From positions 17,868,501 through 17,932,500 of the forward strand of contig BSBN01000888.1 of assembly GCA_027924645.1 (NCBI GenBank): a stretch of DNA of 64,000 nt, in the 5' to 3' direction. The translations under genes and the position numbers were made by a program. Of the stretch, positions 24,091-34,243 are shown piece by piece. Every line of letters starts with the position of its first letter. Positions within the stretch are counted from its first letter, which is position 1. Origin of the DNA: Cunninghamia lanceolata (lineage: Eukaryota; Streptophyta; Pinopsida; Cupressales; Cupressaceae). Under the pieces are notes generated by a model, which made no database searches, was not told where the DNA came from, and saw only the letters and a list, made by a program, of their open reading frames with translations.

Positions 24091-25064
24091 GGCCAGATCC
24101 TGAACATTAAAAGGGGAATACATTAGAATACACAGACGCATCTGGCGCCAGAAGTCAATTACTGTGGAATCAATTAGGAGATCGGATTACTGAGACCTAA
24201 TGAGGATAGAATTGTTGAAATGTCAAGGTTCTTTCTTCAGATCACTGTAAATGTACCTGTTCTTGAGCATACTGAATGAAGATGAAGTTCCAGATTACAT
24301 CTTAATTGTAAATTTTACGTAATCTTTCTGTTGATTTCTGGATATGTACTGGTGAATGTTGTGTTCAACTGGAAGCGCTTTCATTTCATTACATGTTGTT
24401 GTCAACTGTTCCTTTGAAGATTTGCACTAGATCATGCGGATTTGTGGAATGTCCTGGTGAAGTATGATTTCTAGTTTTCCTTCTTTTCATTGCAAGTATG
24501 GGAGCTTGTATGTGAATCAGTGATCTAAGTCCAGTAGTTTTGGGAATCTCATTCTTCAACCCTTTTTCCTTTTTTCAATTTCATTAATTCATCACCATAA
24601 CTGCAAATCATGATAAATAACAAGTAGAAACAGTGAAATATGCTGAAATCCCGTAGGTAACTGAAGATCATTAGCATATTTGGTTAAATGCATGTAGTAT
24701 TGAAAATATCATGCAAAGAATCATAAATAATGGTAGCAATCATGCAAATATCAGCCTGTAGGCACATTATTTGACTAAATTTACAGTGCAGAGGTAGAAT
24801 TGTTGGAGACTTATGCAGAGCAAACATCCAGAGCAGAACATTCGAAGATGATGATGATGAACAGTGCAGAAACACGTAAGGCCCCTAAATGGAAAACAGC
24901 AACACACATCAACCACTGAGTAACGTCAGTAGATTAAGACCTAATCAACGAAGACTTGGGATCATGAATTCTTTGAATTCATCGTATCTTTCAAGATGAG
25001 TAAAGGTTGTTGTGTAACTTTTATTCTATGTTCGCGAATGACTAACATCATGACCAACATAAAT

Positions 25065-25081
25065 TGGCGCTAGAAGGAGGG
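25065..25081 (+). other. Primer binding site of element C
   Basis: TGGCGCTAGAAGGAGGG, five bases after the LTR end. The TGGCGC start is typical of gypsy primer sites that do not use initiator-Met tRNA; the exact tRNA cannot be named without a tRNA set. Confidence 0.7.
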
Positions 25082-25332
25082 CGGAAAATAGATCCTGTTC
25101 CTGAACAAAGAATTTTTGGATTTTCTGCAAATATTGCATAAATATTTCAGCATTTGAGTTAAGTGTCTGCAAATATCTCTTACCTGAGATGTTTTGGTTG
25201 CACCTTTGCAAAGATCTAGCCCAAAGCATCAAATATTTGTTTGATTTTCTGGACTTTCAAGTTTTAGTCTGAGATATGATAGATCTCCTTAAAATTGCAA
25301 AATACTAAAAAATTGAAGAATAGAGTCTCATT

Positions 25333-26880
25333 TTGATGGATGTATATGAAAATAATTGTCAAATTAACATTCCTTTATTTCAGGAAACTTTGAATAGGCA
25401 GATTTACCCTCACAGTTTGTCTAACTTTGGTTTATCTACCTGTTGCAGGATACACCAGACTGTAGAACACAGTGAAATTAATTGTTTAACTTTCCTCACA
25501 AGGTTGGATTTATATTTGAAAGGACTAATATTCTTTCTGGATGTGTTCAGGGTGGAAACTTGCCAAGAAAATAAAGAAATCTGCCAGAAAAATGAAGAAA
25601 TTCTGGAGCAACAAGCAGATGCAGCACCAGAAGTTATTAATTGTCCAGACACTGAAGTGGACCGATCTGAAGATTTTGAATTATACTTGTCTAGAAATAT
25701 ACAGTGTAGTCAAATATTAGGTTTGCCCATTGATGATGTCTTGATTGAAAGCTGGTGCAGATTACATGATGAAGAGCATTCAGAGAGAGATTGCTACCCT
25801 TGCTTGGTCATGTTGAAAAAGACTCTAGAAAATACAATAGCTGAATCAGTTCCAGAAGGTAATGAAGAGGAAACATCTTTCCTGGATTCATTTTATGGTG
25901 AGATTGATAGGAGTTCTCTACTTCCTAATACAAGTAAGGACCAGTCAGTATGCAGGTATGAATCTTGTGAAAATTTTAGAGAAGAAATCACTAATCAGGA
26001 TAATATTTTTGATTCTGATCCTAATACTTTTGATAAAGAAGATGAAACATCTTTCCTGGAGTCATTCTATGGTAAAGAGAAGTGTAAACAGATAGTAGAG
26101 CAATTTAAATGCATTCCTGATGATGAAGTTCCTATGATGGTAACTCAGGGAGTAATAGAGAAGAAAATAAATGCTGATTTATTACCTGACTTCTTTGAAT
26201 TAAATGATCAAATGCAAGAATGTTGCAGGTTAAAGGAACCAGATTCTCTAATAGATAGAAAATGTGAATTATTTAATGAACAATTCCTGAAAGATGAAGA
26301 TGTAGAAGACTTTGGAGTTGTTGTGCATAATCAGGAAACTGAAGAAAATATTGAGAGGTTTCCTGAAATGGAGGATAAACTGAACATCCAGAATGAAGGG
26401 ATAAGGCTGGATAAAGATGAAGAATTAATACATCAAGCGTCATACATCCTTCAATTTGAAGAGAGACCAGGCACTGAGCCAAGCAGTGAAAATATAATGA
26501 CAAATGGAAGACCAACTGCCAATGAAGAAGCATGTCCAGCAAAGCCAGAAATACACCAGGTTGTATTTCTCCTCTCCACAGTAAATAATGTTGAATACCA
26601 TTTTGATTATGGAAATTCAGAAGATAAGACATGCATATGGATTAATCATGAACATGGTGAGCTTCCTCAGTTGCTGATCATCAAGAGTTGTTCTGTTGAA
26701 TACAGTGAATTCAGAATATCAGAATATTCTTCAGAATATAAAGATAAATTTGCTAGGTTGAGAACCATAACTAATACCCTGATGCTCCTGCACAATCAAA
26801 AGAAGTATGCAAATGCAAGTGTCCTTAGGTCTTTTTCTGGTTTTTGTTTGCCTAGTAGTGGTTTGTATATAATTTTGTAG
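25333..26880 (+). CDS. 515-codon Gag-like protein of element C
   Basis: The only long intact ORF in the window. Two related Cys-His segments stand out: C38-x2-H41-x4-H46-x4-C51 and C142-x2-H145-x3-H149-x4-C154, each with an 'EHSE' core and followed by a Leu-rich helix. They recall the C-x2-H-x4-H-x4-C finger in Gag of some plant gypsy elements (family knowledge, moderate). A second duplicated motif, 'EETSFLDSFYG' near residue 179 and 'DETSFLESFYG' near 237, separates acidic spacers. The middle is highly acidic and the last ~110 residues look more globular. No protease or polymerase motifs. The start at 25333 is the first ATG of the frame; MM at residues 1-2 leaves a one-codon ambiguity. The intact frame fits recent mobilisation with Gag supplied in cis. 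Confidence 0.8.
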   Translation: MMDVYENNCQINIPLFQETLNRQIYPHSLSNFGLSTCCRIHQTVEHSEINCLTFLTRLDLYLKGLIFFLDVFRVETCQENKEICQKNEEILEQQADAAPEVINCPDTEVDRSEDFELYLSRNIQCSQILGLPIDDVLIESWCRLHDEEHSERDCYPCLVMLKKTLENTIAESVPEGNEEETSFLDSFYGEIDRSSLLPNTSKDQSVCRYESCENFREEITNQDNIFDSDPNTFDKEDETSFLESFYGKEKCKQIVEQFKCIPDDEVPMMVTQGVIEKKINADLLPDFFELNDQMQECCRLKEPDSLIDRKCELFNEQFLKDEDVEDFGVVVHNQETEENIERFPEMEDKLNIQNEGIRLDKDEELIHQASYILQFEERPGTEPSSENIMTNGRPTANEEACPAKPEIHQVVFLLSTVNNVEYHFDYGNSEDKTCIWINHEHGELPQLLIIKSCSVEYSEFRISEYSSEYKDKFARLRTITNTLMLLHNQKKYANASVLRSFSGFCLPSSGLYIIL

Positions 26881-27743
26881 GTTAGTTGTTTGTACAGTCT
26901 ACTTGTTTTGCTTTCTTGTTCTGTTCCTGTTGTTTCCTTTTTGTAGGTTAGTTGTCTGTATAGTGTTTCTTCTGTTTTGTGTTGTTTTGGTTGAGTTTTG
27001 TTTTGGTAAGTCAAGATGATGCACTTCATCACCTAAGAAAATAACTAAATTGTTAGGATTCAAGTGATGAGATCAGATTTAGATATAGATTGTAATTCAT
27101 TCAGATAAATACTCATGATCAGGTTTTATGATGTCTTTCCATCAAGGTGCCTTTTCTTGTCCAAAGTGAATCAAACACAATGAAACACCTAACAGCCTTG
27201 GCCTTGTTGAAGATATGAGTATAGGTGTTAAGTGAAAAATCTAAAGGGACTCCCTTGCTACCAATACAATCTCCAACCTAAAGCTGCAAGTGACTCCCCC
27301 TTGTATAAATGAGCTGACATGATGATATCAAATATAAGTATATAAATAGAAAATATATAAACAATAAACTTAGGCCATCTAAGTAACTCTACCGGGGCTA
27401 TGGACGCCTGCTGGCAGTGGAGCCCTACTTAGGGAGATTGTATAGATAACCTTGCCGGGGTTATAGACACCTGCTGGCAGCAAGGCTCTATCCAGGTTGG
27501 CTATGAGGGATGATCTCCAACTATGTAGTTTAACACCAGTTACTTATGTTTTCAACTTACTTTCAAGATGAGGATAATTAATCATATGCACACACATGAT
27601 CCTTTGTTAGCACTGTTACCTTAATGAAATTTTATCATTCAAAGATCATGATGATTTTACTTAGAAAGAATTAGAATACTATAGATGAATATGATCATAT
27701 CACTTGAATTATTTGAATTTTGTTGTTTTCTTTGGTGGCAAGT
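26881..27743 (+). other. 3' untranslated region of element C
   Basis: No ORF. Contains two similar short motifs, about 27390-27430 and 27445-27490, both with 'CCTGCTGGCAG' after a CCGGGG-type word, as an imperfect direct repeat. A convincing polypurine tract is not visible before 27744 (the last bases are ggtggcaag). Confidence 0.7.
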
Positions 27744-30700
27744 TGTTGTGTGGTTACACAACACGCCCCATTTTGACTTGGCAAAACAGGGACCCAACTT
27801 TTGTTTTGGCTTGTGTTGTCTATTTCTGGCGGTTTGGTAAAAATAAGTCAGGTGCATCATCATCATGAAGGTCAGGATGAGGTAGGTCATCATCATGAGG
27901 TTAGTTTGTCAAAGTTCATATTTTGTTTCTATGACTTCATGGTTAGAAAGAGCTTGAAATTCCATGCAGGTTTGCCTTTTACATCACTCGAAAATTCATC
28001 CATATGAAGGAGTTATGAGCAGTCAAAGTTTTGGTCAAACCTGATAATTGCTGTATGATGAGCATCATCATCATGATATTTGAAAAGCTCCCCTGATAAT
28101 ATCCTGAGGTCGAAACATCCGGACGTCAATCTTAAGTCATAGTGAGCTTTTCCCGTCAAGCGACCCTGGAAACATCATCATCATCATGATATTCTAACAT
28201 CACCAGCATCATGATATTCCGACATTGCGAGCATCATGATATTTAAAATCACCCGATGTGATAATATCATGCTGATGATCATTGTCACCTTGCTTAAGAA
28301 ATATGCCATCTGCATAATTATCGCGCGCACGTCAAAGTCCTTATGCGTGATCATCATCATCATGATCTTTCATGGCAGGATCACATTTCCTAATATCCTC
28401 CTGATCTCCTTTTTGCGTGATCATGATGATCACCTTATCTTTCGAAGCGGAGGGTAATATTTCATTCCTTAGTCTTGTTGACATCATCATCATGATCTTT
28501 CTCTACCCGACAGTTCGTAATATCCTCCTGCCGACAAGTATATCCTTTTGCAAATATGATGATGACGATGATGTCACCATCACCTTTTTCCTTCGGCAGG
28601 ATATTTTCCAAGGCGTGATCCATTTCGCCAATATGATGATGACGATGACGTCATGTTCGAAGATTAACAAGAAGGCCCGGATATCCTGATGACGTCATCA
28701 GGACTTTCAGCAGGATCATATTCTAGATCACCTAATGCAGATATGATGATGATGATGATCATCATCCTGATCTTTTAAGAGGATCACCTTCTTCGAAAAG
28801 GGGGTCATACTGCATTCGTCCACATGATCATCTTCCTTAGAGGTGACCCGATATTCCATTTATCTCCTGATTTTAACGAAACATGATGGTGACGTCATCC
28901 CTTTGCATTTTAACGAAGCCTGATGATGACGATGACGTCATCATGATGTTCCTCAGTGGTAGGATCATTTTCCAAGTCCTCCTGTTTGTCTTCATCATGA
29001 TGATGACGACGATGTCTTTCTTTCCCAGTATGTAGAAGCGAAACATCCTGATGTGCTTTTCATCAGAGCATTCAGAAAAGAGGAGCATCGTAGTTCATGA
29101 TATCTTGCGGCTAGATACAAGACATAGAGTTGGTCATCCTCCTGATGTTTGGCGTCGGTATAACTGTTGCCGTCGGCCAAGTCTAATATTGTCAACCTGA
29201 TCATATGTGGTCACACCGATGCGAACATGATGATAATGACCCGAAACATACAAGCAGAGCATGCAAAGCCAGATTCGAAGGATGGTTGAAGGGCGATTAT
29301 TTCCTTGTATAATTTGAGATCATCATGATCATATTTTGAACCCGATATACAAGAAAATGGGCAAAAACATGAAGCGATGGAAATTTGGAGCCCGATTACC
29401 TTTAGCTGCGCATCTTTGGAGGCCTGTTAATAAAACGTTTAAATTCCCGTTGTTAATCATGATGATGATGAACTTAATGTTTGTCTGTTTACTTGCAGGA
29501 AGACATGATGATGCTGCTGAAGCTGAGCATTAAAGTCATGATGCTGTTAGAGCTGCTGCTGAAGCTGATAATTACAAAGTTGCGCATGGAGTCAACATGG
29601 GCCAGAAATGAGGAGGATATTGTCAAATATGCTGTTCGCCAGCTGGAGACCGAATCAAGTTGAAGATGCTGGAATATTCCGTGCCAGCTGTGCATTTGCC
29701 AACTGACGAAGCATGTGCTTTTCATCTGGACCGCTAATTGCTACGAGAGGATCCTGATCCTTGGATCATTGTAACCGTTTCTGGCATTTGCTCTATATAA
29801 AGGCCAGATCCTGAACATTAAAAGGGGAATACATTAGAATACACAGACGCATCTGGCGCCAGAAGTCAATTACTGTGGAATCAATTAGGAGATCGGATTA
29901 CTGAGACTAATGAGGATAGAATTGTTGAAATGTCAAGGTTCTTTCTTCAGATCACTGTAAATGTACCTGTTCTTGAGCATACTAAATGAAGATGAAGTTC
30001 CAGATTACATCTTAGTTGTAAATTTTACGTAATCTTTCTGTTGATTTCTGGATATGTACTGGTGAATGTTGTGTTCAACTGGAAGCGCTTTCATTTCATT
30101 ACATGTTGTTGTCAACTGTTCCTTTGAAGATTTGCACTAGATCATGCGGATTTGTGGAATGTCCTGGTGAAGTATGATTTCTAGTTTTCCTTCTTTTCAT
30201 TGCAAGTATGGGAGCTTGTATGTGAATCAGTGATCTAAGTCCAGTAGTTTTGGGAATCTCATTCTTCAACCCTTTTTCCTTTTTTCAATTTCATTAATTC
30301 ATCACCATAACTGCAAATCATGATAAATAACAAGCAGAAACAGTGAAATATGCTGAAATCCCGTAGGTAACTGAAGATCATTAGCATATTTGGTTAAATG
30401 CATGTAGTATTGAAAATATCATGCAAAGAATCATAAATAATGGTAGCAATCATGCAAATATCAGCCTGTAGGCACATTATTTGACTAAATTTACAGTGCA
30501 GAGGTAGAATTGTTGGAGACTTATGCAGAGCAAACATCCAGAGCAGAACATTTGAAGATGATGATGATGAACAGTGCAGAAACACGTAAGGCCCCTGAAT
30601 GGAAAACAGCAACACACATCAACCACTGAGTAACGTCAGTAGATTAAGACCTAATCAACGGAGACTTGGGATCATGAATTCTTTGAATTCATCGTATCTT

Positions 30701-30769
30701 TCAAGATGAGTAAAGGTTGTTGTGTAACTTTTATTCTATGTTCGCGAATGACTAACATCATGACCAACA
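27744..30769 (+). repeat. 3' LTR of element C
   Basis: 3,026 bp, near-identical to 22033-25059. It has one extra TGACGTCA (near 28646) where the 5' LTR reads TGATGTCA, a single C/T change. Followed by the target duplication GATAT. Confidence 0.95.
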
Positions 30770-30774
30770 GATAT
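30770..30774. repeat. Target site duplication GATAT (right)
   Basis: Matches 22028-22032 exactly. Confidence 0.95.
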
Positions 30775-31460
30775 CTTTGAGCATTAGGTTGTCTTACCGG
30801 ATTTCTTCTAGGCTTGTTCCTTGGATTTTCTGATCCAAAATTCTTTTGACCGGATCTAGAGCTTTCTCCTTTCTCATATCCTGAGCCACACTTGTCATCT
30901 ACCCTCTTTTGACTTCCAAGAAGAACTTCAAGTTGAGCAGAACTTATCTTGAATTTCTCTTTATATTCATTTGTTGTTTGAAGATCCCTTTTAAGAGAGA
31001 CAATTTGATCCTCAAGTTTTTCTTCATTATCTTTAGTATCTTCAAGATCAGATTCAAGATGTCTGATAATTCTATCCATCTGGTGGCAATCTTCTGATTT
31101 CTCTTTGAGAGATTGTCTTAGATTATCTTCATTTTTTCTTTTCTCTTCAACTTCTTGGGTAAACTTGATAACTCTTGATTCTATTTCATGTCTTACCATA
31201 ATGATTTCTTTTGATAACTTTTCACATAACTTGGTTTTCTCATTCAGTTCTTCATTTGCATCATTTGCTTCACCTTGACTTGCAAATTGCTGAAGCAACT
31301 CCTTTCTCTTTTTCATAGAGAGACTTAATTTGTCTTTTAGTTCTCTCATGAAATCATCAGCCTGTTTGAGTCTTTCCTTTAATTCACTGACTTCAGAGTT
31401 TGACTATTCAAGATCATCAAGGGCAGTCTTGAGTTGCTCCCTTAAACCATATGCATCCAT
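30775..31460 (-). pseudogene. Gag coiled-coil part of copia-type element
   Basis: Minus-strand N-terminal Gag, open over about 200 codons from 31349 and, through one stop near 31400, from about 31460. It is almost entirely helical and charged ('EEKRKNEDNLRQSLKEKSED', 'KLEDQIVSLKRDLQ'), with heptad spacing typical of a coiled coil. It then turns basic and Asn/Arg-rich before the zinc knuckles that continue at 22032. The usual copia Gag N-terminal domain is not seen: only about 50 bp separate this ORF from the primer site. So this is a shortened Gag built from coiled coil plus knuckles. Confidence 0.75.
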
Positions 31461-31510
31461 TTGGATTCCTAGATCTTCCTCAAGTTGTTAGACTCTGTTA
31501 GGAGGAACTT

Positions 31511-31524
31511 GGCTCTGATACCAA
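31511..31524 (-). other. Primer binding site of copia-type element
   Basis: Reverse complement TGGTATCAGAGCCA, an exact initiator-Met-tRNA primer site, two bases from the 5' LTR end. Confidence 0.95.
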
Positions 31525-31526
31525 TT

Positions 31527-32638
31527 GTTGATAACTGAGAGGGGGGGTGAATCAGTTATCCTAATTATTTATGCTTTCTGAACTTTATTAAAAATCACTG
31601 TAACATTATGCAAACATAACCATGAAATGGAAATACACATGACACAATATTGTTGACGTGGAAACCTTGTTAAGGGAGAAAACCATGGGATGATTAACCC
31701 AAGATTGTATTCTCTATTAGAAGAATGGAAATACAAAATAATACTTGCAAATTAGGGCTCACTACCCAAGCACACTGCTCACAAGAGGCACACTACCTAC
31801 AAGAGACTCACTGTCTACAAAAAGAGTGTTATACAATAGTTGAATTGATTGGGAACATCTACATATGCTGGGGTTCAGTTCCAGTTAGGCTCAGTATACT
31901 AATCTACTGCACTTCATCCTTTTTCTTCTCTTTTATGCTGCTTTCCTTTCACATACCGGATCTTCCTTATTGCTTTCACTTTGTTCTTCAACTTTTATTC
32001 GTAGATCACAAACAACCACTACATAACTCACAACTAAATCCATCTTGTATATATATCCACACAAGTGATTTCATCACCTTTCAAGTCAGCATCTGGAATA
32101 GTCTATCTTTTCACAAACTCTGATCTGTCAGCTGAATCCTTGCTTACCAAGTATTGTGGATCAAAGATATACTTGTGGAAATCATTAATCATGTCCGCCA
32201 AACATAATTCATGCCTTCATTACCTTTACCAACATCAGTAACATATCCAGAATAATGTCTGATGTTCTGCTAGTCAGTTCTTCCTCTGTTCATATTACCA
32301 ATCAGGAACCTGATACTCAAGTATTCATATCTTTTTCCTCATCTATCACTGGAGGCTAAATCCTTGGAATCTATCACTCAAGGTAGTACTCTTGACTTCC
32401 CCAAACCCAAGGTAGTACTCTTGACTTCCCCAAACCCACACTTCACCTAGATACTTCCTCTGAGAGATCCGGACCTGTCTGTCGAACCTTGCCACATGCT
32501 CTGTTCTTGTTTACCGGACCACAACATTCTTCATTCTGACTTTTGGTATAGACACATCATGTCCTGCGGATGTGTGGGATGAACTTTGTTGCCATCAATG
32601 AAAACAATCATGAATCCATATAGTGTCTCTTGCAAACA
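31527..32638 (-). repeat. 5' LTR of the copia-type element
   Basis: 1,112 bp; partner of 16654-17746. Contains a small tandem duplication near 32380-32440 (aaggtagtactcttgacttc twice) absent from the left copy, which mostly accounts for the length difference. Minus-strand TATATATAC box near 32045-32058. Flanked by TTAAG. Confidence 0.93.
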
Positions 32639-32643
32639 TTAAG

Positions 32644-34243
32644 TCTTTGATCCCGTAAGGAATTCTTTGAAAGCAATTCCCTTACCTTCTAACCACTTGT
32701 TTGTGTTAGCCAATATAGGTTCAAACCTTTTCCTTAGAGAAGTCAATTCTTTCTAAGACCATTGGATTGTAGGAAAAGGAGAACCAATAATCTGTTCAAT
32801 GTTATACCTAGGATCAATTAGCTCTTCATCATCCACTAGGTCATCAAGAATATTAGCTAATCTTAGATACTCAATCTATTCCAAAGATAACCTGCTATAG
32901 TCTAATTTTCTGATATCCTCTTCTATCCTCAAGTCCACCCAGATGTCTTGAACCATTGGTTTATGAAACTAGATCTTCCTTTTCATCTTGTCTTTTACAC
33001 CCCTATAATCAAACCTTGGTCTTTGTTTGAACTATTTCATGGTCACTAGATGCATTTCAGTTTCCATGGCTCTAGCCTATGCGGAAGTTGATACTAAAAA
33101 CCTGCCAACTTCTACTAGAAATATGAATCCTATTTTCTTGAGTTCCATTTTCTTACTATGTACAACAATAACTTGTCTACATAATTCCATCAGAACAAGT
33201 TTATCTAAAGGAAACCTTGGCAACATATAAGGATAACCTTGGAAAAGGCTAACCCTTAAATATGAGAAAGTCTAAAATTGTAAGAACATGCACCCATAAT
33301 CATTCACCACTGACCAAGATTCATTTGAAACTCTTCTTTGCTCTAACCTAGGGTCAAAAGGACACAAGAACATTGCAAAGAAAGCATCGTTTACCCTCCT
33401 AAAGTGATGAATAGAACCTTTCAATGTCAGTTGAGGATAGTACTGATACACAGGAACTAGTCTTCTATCTCCTTTAGATGTTAAACCTGGAAAGATCCTC
33501 ATTGAGGCTACTATATACACAAGGTAACAAGTCATATAGAATTTGAAAGTAGTGGATACCTTGCTCAATTGCTCATGGAGAGCATTGCTAGTTTGTTCAC
33601 CCCAAAAGATGGCTTGCTTGCCTTAAAGAATAATCTTGATAAAATGGTACATTCATTCATGGAAAAGAGAGGAAGAAGCCAACCCCCTTATGCTGCTAAG
33701 AAGAGTTATGAGATCACCAACCTCCTCAATAAAATCACTTCTGGGAAAACTCCTTGGCCACCTGGATAAGTTTGACCTTGAAGTCTTAAGCCATTTAGTG
33801 TTAATTATCTTTTTAACCTTATCGAAATTCTTGTCATATTCTTTTTGAGCTTCAGCAAAATCTAGTTTCACAACTTTTGTAGTAGCAAGACACATCAAAA
33901 CTTTATCAATGAATTCCGGATCCAATCTAATGATCACATTGCCATTCATATCCACCACTACCCTAGTTTCTCTATTGTGGAACTGAGCACATTGAAGAAC
34001 AAACTTAGTATTATGAGCTGCCACCGGGAAAGATGACACCAAGTGAATGTTGCTATCAACAATCTTCTTCATAGCAGAACTAGGGTTATTAGACTTAGTT
34101 CTTTCAACAAACTCAGCCATGTTTACATGGCCAATCTCTGTATCCTAAATGTCATCAACATTGGAGGTAACCAAGGTGATTGGAAAAACACCCTGATACT
34201 TATACTTCATTGCTTTCGACTTCTTCTGAGACAACTCAGTCAT
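32644..34243 (-). pseudogene. Unknown long ORF, N-terminal half
   Basis: Minus strand. The first ATG is at 34243 ('MTELSQKKSKAMKYKYQGVF'), then one stop near 34145. Open pieces are 33653-34120, 33272-33568 and a decayed run to 32650. Recognisable but unassigned segments: 'VVVDMNGNVIIRLDPEFIDK', 'YLVYIVASMRIFPGL' and 'FRRVNDAFFAMFLCPFDPR'. A frameshift lies near 33569-33650. The protein continues at 16653 after the insertion. The order (globular N-terminus, hydrophobic 'FFAMF' helix, charged helical C-terminus) parallels the ORF at 17979-21135. No enzyme motif was found. Confidence 0.55.

Larger units (their letters stand above)
22033..25059 (+). repeat. 5' LTR of element C
   Basis: 3,027 bp. 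U3 is about 2.05 kb and unusually rich in CATCATCATGAT and its complement, with three TGACGTCA palindromes. A TATA box lies at 24083-24090, giving an expected RNA start near 24115; R-U5 is about 950 bp. Open frames such as 22090-22296, 22525-22746 or 23625-23822 are shared with the other LTR only because the LTRs are nearly identical; none has a recognisable product. Confidence 0.95.
22033..30769 (+). mobile_element. Non-autonomous 8.7 kb LTR retrotransposon (element C)
   Basis: Complete element: 5' LTR 22033-25059, primer site, one ORF at 25333-26880, 3' LTR 27744-30769, five-base target duplication GATAT. LTRs begin TGTTGTGTGG and end GACCAACA. The internal region is only 2,684 bp and has no protease, RT, RNase H or integrase, so movement must have used enzymes from elsewhere. 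By eye the LTRs differ at about 27 positions in 3,026 plus one single-base indel (under 1 percent), almost all C/T or A/G changes. This is the youngest insertion in the nest, within the gag of the 16654-32638 element. Confidence 0.95.
16654..32638 (-). mobile_element. Copia-type non-autonomous element, gag + unknown ORF
   Basis: LTR 31527-32638, primer site, coiled-coil/zinc-knuckle gag (30775-31460 and 21600-22032), a ~1,000-codon unknown ORF (17979-21135), polypurine tract and LTR 16654-17746. Removing the nested element C and one GATAT leaves about 7.2 kb. Target duplication TTAAG at 16649-16653 and 32639-32643. LTR style, exact iMet primer site and PPT suit Ty1/copia, but without integrase or RT the superfamily is not proven. 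Confidence 0.9.
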
